From Symbiodinium natans (taxonomy: Eukaryota > Sar > Dinophyceae > Suessiales > Symbiodiniaceae), in the NCBI GenBank assembly GCA_905221605.1, contig CAJNDS010000127.1, forward strand, positions 170,001 to 220,050: a DNA stretch of 50,050 nucleotides, in the 5' to 3' direction. The position numbers were made by a program, and so were the translations under genes. Below the pieces are notes generated by a model. It was given only the letters and a program-made list of their open reading frames with translations, was not told the DNA's origin and ran no database searches. Of the stretch, positions 22,661 to 32,203 are shown piece by piece (the first letter of the stretch is position 1; the number at the start of each line of letters is the position of its first letter).

Positions 22661-24735
22661 CAGCAGGTGTCTGCAGCAGCATCATCGCAAGCTGTGCGAC
22701 CGGGTGATGACAGGACGTCGGCTGTAAAGTACTCTGTGGACTGCATGGTTTCACAGACTGCTCTTACTTTGCAGGAATTGCTTCATTTGCCTACAGGCTC
22801 GTGGCTCGCTGGCATGCAAGGCGTTAAGAAATGGCAGAATCTCGCGATTGGCAACAGGATAGTGACAAGGACAACCCTCTCGTCTCATGCTGCTCGACAT
22901 GCTACGCACGTGCGCGAATCCACTGCTTCATGCATTTGAAACCCTCAACACTGAAGAGGTCTCTTGCACCAAGAAGCAAAGCGTAGTTTGCATCTGGCTG
23001 GCTCTGGGAAAGAGAGGTACACATCGACGTTGTTGGCGCGAGTGGCGAAACAACCAGCACCGGACAGCTTTGCGCTCCCACCTCCTTGGGTTACTTGGAT
23101 CACCACCATGTTCAAGTGAAGAAGGGTCAAGACTCAACACAAGACTGACACAGAAATTAAGCTCGACATGACTCAACGCAACGCTGTCAGGCTCCGCATG
23201 CAGACCAGCCACATGCTGCGTTGCACCATCTGCAAGTCTGGAACCGCCATGGTGGAAGGAGAGGAGGCGCATGCCACTGTAGTGCAAACTTTCGCATTCC
23301 TGCGGACGTGCCTTGCAAAAGTTCCTGCATGCATCTGAAGAACGGCCTCTCCTGGATGAACGAGTTGATGTGTGGAGGGGAGCCTAGTGCCTCAGCAGCA
23401 CGAGGAGAAGGCGATTGCTGGTGCAGAAGGCTGCGGAGTAGCATGCTTGCAACAGGCCTTCTAGAGCTAAGGTGAAAACAGCTTGCTCGGACGGCTCATT
23501 GCGCTGGGAAACCGCAGAGATGATTCGGACGAGGATTGAGACTTTGTCGCACGGTGCATATCGTTGCTGTGATCACCCTGTGAGAGTCAGAGGATCCAGA
23601 AGCACAGTTGGAAGATTTGATTGACACGCACTGCACCCAGAAAGAGCGCTTCTCCATTGAAATGCTTCCACGTCTCCATGACACCATGACTCCATGATAC
23701 TCAGCTGATAGTCAGGCGAACCTGCATTGCACTGGTCATTTACCTCGGAGTGGCGCCCATCTCAGATTTGATCTCATTTGATGTCAGTCTCTTTCTCTCC
23801 ATCCGTCCACCTCTCGGCCGCGACAGCTCATTGTGGCCATCGTCGTGGCATGCCTCCTGATCGTCACCCGAGGGGTGGGGGGGGGCTTCGAGCAAAGCTG
23901 CACAACGTTGTTTAAACATGTTCTGTGTGAGAAGAGTGTATTTGGCGCATTTCGTGTGCCATCGTTACTTGCCATCGTTTTGCTTTCGGCAGTTCTGGGC
24001 GGGCGACGTGGTCCTTTGCTGCATCATTGCTCTTTATGAGCTCTCAGTTCTGCAGGCAACGGCACCGCGCAAACTTTGCGTCATGCAAAAAATGGTAGCA
24101 GGAGAACCACCAACGCGCATACCCTTCTTGCACAGCTCGTCCTGCTGGCGATCCTCCGACGGCGAGACACAGCACAAGCTTCGGCAGTTACCAGGTGGAT
24201 CTTGCATCAGCTTATGTCGTGGGCTGTGGGGCTCAGGTACACCTACGCCTCATCTTGCTGGTCTTTCATGGTCCTTGCTCTTGAAACCCTAGACTTTCAA
24301 CATTTGTCAACCTTCCACAAGGTTCGAAATCCCAAGCTTCATTCAGCCTGGGCCAGCATCTTGTCGTTTTCCAGAACCAACAGTGCCCGAAAGATGGCAA
24401 GCAACTGAGTCGAACTTCTGCACGACCCCGCGCAAACTATTTGGGCCCCCGACTGAGTTTCCACTTATCAAGGGGAGTGGGACGGCCATCCCGATTCCCA
24501 AAGAAGAATCTTCGGATCCCTAGGAGTGGAGAGTGCTGCGAAAACGCCCCCGAGATCACATAAGATAATGAAGGATAGGCATGATGCACAGCATTTTACA
24601 AACGCCAGCCCGAACAGAAACAAATCATTAGGCATCCTTCCTTCCCATGCCGCTCATGTTCGCCCCTCGCACGCACCAATGACAGATGGGGCTTCCTGCA
24701 TGCAACAGCCCCATCGCTCCAATGCTAATGGCATG
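22661..24735 (+). other. Unresolved; possible + strand exons
   Basis: Best fragments are 22667-22939 (VSQTALTLQELLHLPTGSWL), 22887-23171, a hydrophobic stretch at 23833-24039 (PSLLAIVLLSAVLGG) and 24076-24408 (VTRWILHQLMSWAVGLRY). No family was recognised and no splice chain was established. The rest shows no repeats of note. Confidence 0.3.
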
Positions 24736-24739
24736 TTTA

Positions 24740-24760
24740 TCTCTCTCTCTCTCTCTCTTT

Positions 24761-24800
<40 letters not shown>

Positions 24801-24836
24801 CTCTCGCTGTTTCCCTCTCGCTCTCGCTCTCTCACT
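24740..24836 (+). repeat. CT microsatellite acting as a likely polypyrimidine tract
   Basis: Nearly pure pyrimidine DNA (CT repeats broken by two T runs and CTCGCT units) runs for about 95 nt and ends CTTTGCCAG at 24843, a strong acceptor context. It directly precedes the most protein-like frame of this region. It may therefore be both a microsatellite and the 3' end of an intron. Confidence 0.8.
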
Positions 24837-24843
24837 TTGCCAG

Positions 24844-25087
24844 GGGGCCTGCGGCCGATGATCCGACAGTGCGCGAAATACAGCTCCAAACGCTCTCGGA
24901 GCCAGGAGGGGAAGGACCACGTTTGCTTCTTCGCTTTTCACGAGCGGATCGGTTCAGCTTGCAGGTTAAAGCGGAGATGGGGAGTGACATTGCCCGTGAT
25001 TTGGATGTGTTACGCGTTTCACTACTAGGTGGTCTCCAAGCCGGGGTGTACAGAGCCTGGGCAATAAGAGGCTCAGCTTGCAGCTAA
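24844..25087 (+). CDS. Candidate exon after the CT tract, unknown product
   Basis: After acceptor AG at 24842-24843 the + frame (phase 2, AG|G as in the other genes here) reads GPAADDPTVREIQLQTLSEP and RFSLQVKAEMGSDIARDLDV, a composition typical of a soluble folded protein. The frame stops at 25087, but CTACTAG|GTGG near 25026/25027 could be the donor. The family is not recognised. Possible downstream partners are the + frame 25233-25445 (FDPYKCWSTLQRFGVTIESN), but the join is not established. A second + frame overlaps at 24837-25028, so the reading is probable rather than certain. Confidence 0.4.
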
Positions 25088-26180
25088 ACATAAAGAAACC
25101 ATTCTTCAAAAACTCTCAATTGCGTCCCACTGCAATGTTGGAAGTGGGTTGGGCATCGCTATGACTGCATGGGTGTGGACAACGCAGTGATGAGCCTCAA
25201 AGTAGCTGGTCCGGTTGGTATGATACTTTCACATGAACCGATGGATGTCAGCCGGGGCCTTTGATCCATACAAGTGCTGGAGCACTTTGCAGAGATTCGG
25301 GGTCACAATCGAATCCAACCATGGCCCAGGTGACGACCTCTGTCATGAAGCATGTGCAAGCACTACGTCCTGGAAGATGTTTCTCGCAGGTGCACTCGGA
25401 ATAGAGCTTGTAGTTCCTTGTTGCGGTTGTACCGCTGCAAGGTGACCGTTTCACAAGCACGACTACAAGAGTTCATCCGGGCTGAGTTAAGCTACTTCGC
25501 TGCGCAGCACACACAGGCCGGTTAAGCTAAGCGTTGTACGGCTAAAACGAGAAGCGTCGATCTTGTGACCTGTTGCGGACCAAGCGGTCGACCTGTGCTG
25601 AAAAGTGCTGCGGAAGGCGCTGAGTCTGGAACAGATTGTCGAAGCGTCGACTCCAGGGAAAGTCGCACGGCTGGTGCACAAGGAGAGGCTTGCACCCTGC
25701 TAACTCACTGACTGCGTAGGCATCCTGCCCAACGAAGGAACTGCCTTTCCGATTTGCTGCGCGCATCCAGCACATCGAGGCATGTCCTAGCAATGCCAGT
25801 CAGTTGCCACACCTGTCCCACGATCCTGGTGCTGTTGGCGTGGTACCGTGTGGTAGCTTTATCTCGCATCGGCTGGTAAATCGGTAAATATACGCATGGG
25901 GAGTGTCCACATTGTGGAACTCTAGGCAGCCACATCGAAGACAGGCTATCGCTTTCGACTTGTCGGTGAGGCCACATTGGGGGAATCGCACTTGCTCGAC
26001 CGACAGGGCGTTCGAGTAAAGTCTATGTGCATTTGCTGTCAACAGGCACTCCAAATTGTTGTAAACACCGTCTACAGGTCAGCGTTGGTGATTTGTGAGC
26101 TCTCACCATCGACGCTACCGACGTGCAGTGTCCACATCGGGTGACGCGTATTTTGGCCAGATGTTGCGAGTTGACCCCAC
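25088..26180. other. No confident gene
   Basis: A + frame at 25233-25445 and - frames at 25542-25793 and 25705-25977 have moderate coding character. None shows a family motif, and strand is undecided. No RNA gene or repeat was seen before the 106-bp array. Confidence 0.3.
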
Positions 26181-26199
26181 TCTGTGCTGCAACAGCCAA

Positions 26200-26612
26200 A
26201 GCGGCGAGCATCATGCGCATCAGCTGGGCCCTTGCAGTGCTTGACCGGGCAAAAGAGCGAGCATCATCAGCATCAGCTGGGCATTCCCTGTGCTGTGCCA
26301 GCCAAATCGGCGAGCATCATGCGCATCAGCTGGGCCCTTGCAGTGCTTGACCGGCCAAGAGGGCGAGCATTATCAGCATCAGTTGGGCATTCCCTGTGCC
26401 GCAACAGCCAAAGCAACGAGCATCATGCGCATCAGCTGGGCCCTTGCAGTGCTTGACCGGCCAAGAGAGCGAGCATCGTCAGCATCAGCTGGGCATTCCC
26501 GGTGCTGCGTCAGCCAAAGCGCGAACATCATGCACATCAGCTGGGCCCTTGCAGTGCTTGACCGGCCAAGAGAGCGAGCATCATCAGCATCAGCTGGGCA
26601 TTCCCAGTGGTC
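26200..26612. repeat. 106-bp dimeric tandem repeat, about four copies
   Basis: The marker CGAGCATCATGCGCATCAGC recurs starting near 26205, 26311, 26417 and (mutated) 26522, spacings of 106, 106 and 105 bp. Each unit is two related halves of about 53 bp: one ends GGGCCCTTGCAGTGCTTGACCGG and the other GGGCATTCCC. Open frames across it (residues such as ISWALAVLDRPRERASSASA) result from the repeat having no stop triplets in these frames, so I do not call a protein. Confidence 0.9.
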
Positions 26613-26619
26613 AGCGCCC

Positions 26620-27960
26620 GCAATGCCGCACGGAACGGAATTTGAAATGCGGACCAGAACATGACGCGATGCAATACAATTACCCTTGTCGGATACGCTT
26701 CCAGTTCCCCTCGTCAGAAGAGAGAGGGATCCGGGCCAAGATGGCTTAAGCTTAAGCATAATTAAGGGGGTCAATGGGAAATCGGAAGGTCGAAGCGATT
26801 CCTTGGGGGTGCTTTAGGACCCTGAAGCCAACCTGCCTTAGCCTTACACCCGCACCTGCAGCCAGCACTTGCAGCGAGTAGCTTCGAAACCCCAAACCCC
26901 ACAGCCGCCTTCAATAATGTCGAGTCAGGAATGAAGCAGGCCCGGGCAACAGCTGAACCAGCCAAGAAGCATTTGGAATTCACAGGCAGTGACAGGCTGG
27001 GAAGAACAGCTCGAGCTGCGGACTGCGCCTCAGAGCTGTCGCTCGAATCCGAAACTCGTAGGCATGACACAGCAGGGTGTTGATGTCGAATGTTGATGTG
27101 TAGACCTTGGCTAGGCAATTGCACGAGATTTTCCTCGATTCCTTCAGCGACTTGCGAATGGCTGAACCTCCAGGGACCGAGGAGAGCCGTGTATAGACCG
27201 TTAAGTAAATGTGAACGCAAACGAAGCCAAGGCTAAGGCCGAGGTTTTGTTGGTACGGGTTGGCGCCTAGTTGAAGGGCTTGCGCGGTGAACGACAGGAA
27301 TAAGAACAACAAAAATGACATGAACAGAAGAAGAAGAACAAGCAGAAAAAAACAACCACCATAGCAACAACAGTCACCACCGGATGGTGTTGACCGGGGC
27401 AGTGTCCGTACAAAGATACTTTAGACCTGTTAGTCTCCTGGCTTTCGACAAGCTGTGTGTCCTGTGGTGTTCACAATACAGAGCGGTTGCAGGTGCGGGT
27501 CCCTCGGCTTCTGTTCACTCCCACTTCATGGTTCCTTCCACACCAGTCCCCTTTCATCAGCTAGATGCAAGGCTAAGGCCAGCTTCATGGATGCAATCAG
27601 GAGTGCCCGCTCTCAGTGTCAGACTTGAACGAGTACACGGAGGTCCGCCTCGGGCCGGGCCTTGGGATGGGCCTTGTGGGGAGGATGCAAGTGCTGCTTG
27701 ACGGAAGGTCATCCGAAGTGTTCGGAAGCGCCATCGACCTGTCGTTGCGTTACTTGCTGAGGCGGGTCAGCGCACTCAACTCTGAGAATTCATTGCATAG
27801 TCTCTCTTGTAGCCCAAGCCATCAAAAGCGAGGCCATTCGCAAGATGACACATGGCGATGCCGCTTGGATGGAGGGCGACGCTTTCCAGCCCAGCTCTCA
27901 TGCAGAGCCCATGCAGTGTACTGGATGGACCTGGAGAAAAACCGAGTTTCCTGCGTTTTC
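26620..27960. other. Unresolved interval upstream of the kinase gene
   Basis: On the - strand, 26980-27321 begins MSFLLFLFLSFTAQA, which looks like a signal peptide or membrane segment, and 26771-27220 is also open. On the + strand, 27616-27770 (GMGLVGRMQVLLDGRSSEVF) and about 27815-27960 (KSEAIRKMTHGDAAWMEGDA) look like exons. Because they sit just upstream on the same strand, they may be 5' exons of the kinase gene. I see no family match that proves it. Confidence 0.3.
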
Positions 27961-27967
27961 CTGACAG

Positions 27968-30421
27968 GTCGTGGGCTGACACCTTTTTGCTCTCCCGAAT
28001 CTCCACCGAGATGTCGCCTGGCATTGCGGAGTGCGAAAGGTGTGCAGAGCGCGGGTAGGGCGTGCGTGCAAAGGGCGGGCGGGCGGAGGGCAGGCGGGCG
28101 GAGGGCGCAGAGGCATGGCAACCACTGCTGATTCAGAGAAAGGCTCACTTCCCACTACATGGCAGTTGTGGATTCTCACGACCCGTCTGTCCAGCACCCA
28201 GAGTTGGAGCACTGCAGCTGCTTTCTTAGTTGCGTCTCCTTCTGGGAGCTTCTTGTATGGAGATGAGGCCGAGCAGCTGCTGAGTTTCGTGCCAAGCAAA
28301 CAAGGGGCACACAAGCGTAAGCAAGACGGTTGTGCTGCTGGTCTTTTTTTGAGGTGATGACCACATTGGCATTGTTGATACCAAGTGCAACCCTGGCAGA
28401 ATCTGCGAGGAGGCTTGCGGCTTGCTCCAATGCCACATGCCCTAAAACGAAAAACCCCTTTGCTCACGACAAGGCTGCCAAAGCCGTTCAGGCGATGTAT
28501 GCAAATCCGACGAGGCCTGAAACATTTGACAATGCAAAAGGTTCAGTCAAGCATAGTCAAGCATCCTGATCATACTGCAACTGTCTCTTTGCATCAGGCA
28601 AGTTGCCGGCAACCTGAGCGTCGAGGTTCACTCGCATTCTGACTCCGGCTCGCTATCTGCCATCGAGTTCTCTTACATTCCAAAGTATTTGTTCTACATT
28701 GTCCAGGAGCTCGGCATAGCTTCGCCGTGTCATGGAACTGGACTCTAGACGAGACGTCTGGTCTGGCAGGAGCTGATCAAGAATAGTGCCCGGGCAACGG
28801 TCGAGGCGACACACGGAGAAAGATGGATTGAGACGAGAGGTACACAGATGTACACGGAAAGAACAGAAGGGCAGAGTCGGGTAGAATGCACAAGGTGATG
28901 TCGAGGGTAGTTACGGGAGGTTCGGAGTCGGCTCAATTGCCCCCCCCCCCCCCGGGCTTTTTGTAGAAGCTTTTTGTAGAGCGCGGTGGCCTTCCCCAAC
29001 CTTAGAGCCATCGTAAAACCATGATGCAATGCTGCCGGAGGGCTCTTTAGAGCACGGGTTGTTGATTCGTGTTCTTGCAATCTGCAAGGCCTGCGAAATG
29101 GATCGGCAAAGAACCTTGTCCCAAAGGCCGATTGTTGTCACTGTCATCCTGGCATGCGTTTGGAACACCACATGGGAATGTGGATGCGCTGGCTGCCTTT
29201 TCTCTGGCACAGTAGCCTTCATATTTTGGTTCATGTATATTACAATATACTTTATTGATTTAATTGTATATATATATACATATGTGTGTATATATATATA
29301 TATGTAGATCTCACTCTCCCCCTTTATAGCCAGGTTTGCGCAGACCAGAAGCAGGTGGCCATAAGGATAGCAGATCAGGCGCCGCGTGTCATGCATCGTT
29401 GCGCGTGCCCGCAACCCCGAGATGTGCCATGGTTGTACAAGAAGGAGAATCACAAGATGGGAATACTGGCACGTTCAGCGCAGACAGTCGACTCAAATTC
29501 CCCACGAAGGCTGACAATAAGCTGAGCCTTCTGCGTTCAAGCGGTTCCAACGCTTGAGGGGGCAGGCCCTGTCCTGGAAGAACATTGGATGCGGTTGGGC
29601 GAAACCAGAATCGTCACAAGACGGCCAGTTGTGAAGAACTTCTTCAGACCATAGTGAAATTCAGGGCCTACACATCCGAAACTCCGGCAGCCCAAGCTGC
29701 GGCTTCAGCCACGTAAAGATTTCAGCCTCTGGCGACACCCACACGAGGCCGTAGAAGCACGGGTGTGAAGATTTTGCACGGCAGTGCTTCCCGCAACTTT
29801 CGCCAATGAAGGCAACCAATGTTGAAGGAAGGGGCTGGCAGGATGAGGATGGGACCTCATTTTGATACACTATCACCTTTAACTAACCTGCATGTTTAAC
29901 ATGGCGTATGTTCCGCGGTTGAACCAACCATTGGTGCAGCGCCTGCCCAATGAATCCTGAGAAGATGGATGGATTCCACCCGCATGCCATGGCAGACGTT
30001 TCAGCATGTGGATTCAGGGTGGTGGTGCGCCATTTGGCAAAGCAGACGAGATCTGGTCGTACCTTTTTTCAACTTCAAAGCAGCCTTTCCAGGAGTCGTT
30101 TGCATTCAACTGCAAGTTCTCACGCACGAGGGAGGTTGCATAGTGCAAGTACAGCAAGTCATCCCGATGAGGAGTACCTGGAGAGCGGCAGTCCGCTTGC
30201 TGGCTGGGGTGTCGGTTTGCCTCTTGGTAGACTCTACGCCAGGTGCCTCCTGCAACCAAGCACTGATCTACTTCACAAGACACCCTTTCGGACTAGTGTA
30301 AGTGTTGCTTGTTTGTTGGAGGTATCTGGGCGGCTCATTGGAGCTGATGAATGTGCCTGGCACTGGAGTGGATGCGTGGGACGCTGAGAAACATCTGAGC
30401 TTGAACATGCTTGAACCCTAG
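27968..30421 (+). CDS. Mitochondrial dehydrogenase kinase, PDK/BCKDK family (GHKL ATPase fold), multi-exon
   Basis: The family phosphorylates and switches off the E1 subunit of mitochondrial pyruvate or branched-chain 2-oxoacid dehydrogenase. Exons seen: 27968-28015 (DTFLLSRISTEM); from 28143 (LTSHYMAVVD); 28354-28412 (DHIGIVDTKC); 28474-28514; 28598-28706 (EFSYIPKYLFYIVQ); from 28770 (ELIKNSARATVE, the N box with E-x-x-K-N); to 29151 (RPIVVTVIL); 29334-29378 (VAIRIADQ); 30018-30092 (GGGAPFGKADEIWSYLFSTS, G1 box and ATP lid); 30172-30242 (SPLAGWGVGLPLGRLYA, G2 box); 30322-30421 (YLGGSLELMNV to TAG). Joined in this order they follow the family motif order, with no catalytic residue missing. 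Resolved donors are mainly GC or GA; the last is GT. YLGGSLEL is closer to BCKDK, SRIS to PDK, so substrate is open. The 5' end, targeting peptide and the joins after 28143 and between 28770 and 29151 are unresolved. Confidence 0.87.
28928..28955. repeat. Poly-C run inside a kinase intron
   Basis: A homopolymer of about 14 C followed by GGGC lies between the N-box exon and the next exon of the kinase gene. It is a likely sequencing or assembly weak point. Confidence 0.9.
29262..29305. repeat. TA microsatellite inside a kinase intron
   Basis: Two blocks of TA/TATG repeats lie in the 182-nt intron 29152-29333, between the exons ending VTVIL and starting VCADQ. They create no coding frame. Confidence 0.9.
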
Positions 30422-32200
30422 GCGGTAGCCTCGGTAGCCTCTCTCACGGCATGGTTTCGTGTCTCGATCGGCGTATGCGGACAAGACGCATTGGGCCGCG
30501 TTAGCGTCAGCATTTTGTAAAGCTCAACGAGGTACTTGTTCTTGAGGCGCATCGCTCCATCAGCGCAGGATGGTATACCGTAAGCAGCCCCAGCTTTGCG
30601 CTGTGTATTTCATCCGTGCACCGGCTCCAGCGTTTTTTCTATCTGTGATATCGATTCAAGGCGTACCTCCATCTCAGATTCGCTGGCCCCGGTCTAGTTT
30701 GACCTCGCAGCATGGTCGGGACATCGCAACTGCCAAGCAACCGAAGTTGTGATCATTTGCCATGATGATGGCCGTGTCTGACTTCGATGTGTCAAGGCGT
30801 AGAGGCATGGGGCGCATGATCTCGCTTACAGATTCTTGCAGAACTCTGCAGAGACCGCAGAGATTGGAAGATCACGGCAGACGTGAAGAACCGCCCGCTG
30901 GCGGCCGAGAAGGCATCCATGAGTCCGTGAGGTGCGGCGTCAACAAGACTGGTCGCTGCAAACGTGTTTGCAAGTTTGCAAACTGCAATACTGCAGCATG
31001 ACCCAAAAAAGGGCACACTTTTCTGGTCATGCCAGCACATGCTGGTGCCACAATTGATCACAAGTGGTTTCTGCTGTCGCTGTCCCGTCCCTTTCCTTTC
31101 ACTGACCAAGCCGTGAGCTCCAGGCTCAACAGTCTCAACAGTCAAAACATCGAAATCCACAGCGTAGACAGCTCACGACCTACATTCAAGTTTCCACCAC
31201 CAGCTTGCTAGACTCTAGACATCTCTAGGAATCTCCACATAGCACGTCAAGGGTTTCCTGACCGAAAATGCAATGTAGGCTACACGTCTACCCATGACTT
31301 TGAAGCTTCAACACAGGGGCCGACAGCTGAGCAGCTTTGAGCAGTTTGCCTGCATTGGCGTCATGTGGATTGGTTGTGTGTCGCAGGCACTGCCCAGCGA
31401 AGCAGATGGCAATGGACGAAGTTGACATGTGAGCTGCGCGCGCTTGTTACACTTTGCACGGGTTGCTGGGAACGCTCACGAATGGAGAAACTCACGTGGT
31501 CATGTGCAGGTCTGTCTTTTCAAAGATGGCAGAGCTGCTTGCAAGACCGCCACTGAAGCTGAACTTATGACGCAAGAGGTGGCAAAACGTATTGGCCGCT
31601 CCATGGCAAATGCATGGCAAGGCTCTCCCCTACAGCTTTGGAAAAGGAAGCCAAGGAGGAAGCCAGCGGAGCCAACCACCGGCAGAGAGCCCCAAAGCCC
31701 AAGCTTGCAAAGGCCTGCGTTGCACTTGCTGTTGATGCTCCGTGCTGCTCCCACCTGTGAAGATTGGCTGCTTCAGGCGAGAAGTGCCGCGCGCAATCGC
31801 TCTGACCCTGTGCTAGAGCCTCCGAGACTGCCTCCAGCCGTCACTTCGAGCGTACGGGGCACAGTCCACATCAGTCACAGCGCAGTGCTGAAGTTCGAAT
31901 GGTTCCGTGTTGGCGGAGTGGCCAAAGCACACGAAGCCCCGCTAAGGAGGACGGAGAGTCCAAGGGCAGCATCCTGTCTGCAGTCTCGGAGCTCAGTGGA
32001 GCCGGCTAGTTGAGGGCTGTAGAGCGCTAGCGCCATTGCCACTCACTGCACAGACTCGTGCAGACACGCAGGGAGATGCACGGCAGGTGGGCTGCAGCAA
32101 GTCTGGAAGGAGAAAGCCAAGCATCCCTCTTACAAGAAGGCCAGTCAGCCGTGGCCAGGGCAAGCTGTAGACACCTGGGCGTAATCCCAACCGGCGGACT
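30422..32200 (+). other. Unresolved; possible 5' exons of the coiled-coil gene
   Basis: The kinase stop is at 30421. A + frame at 31429-32013 (194 codons) includes ATEAELMTQEVAKRIGRSMA. In another frame 31635-31675 reads TALEKEAKEEASG, charged and helical like the gene that follows. Nothing recognisable lies at 30422-31360 apart from short frames on both strands. Confidence 0.3.
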
Positions 32201-32203
32201 ATC

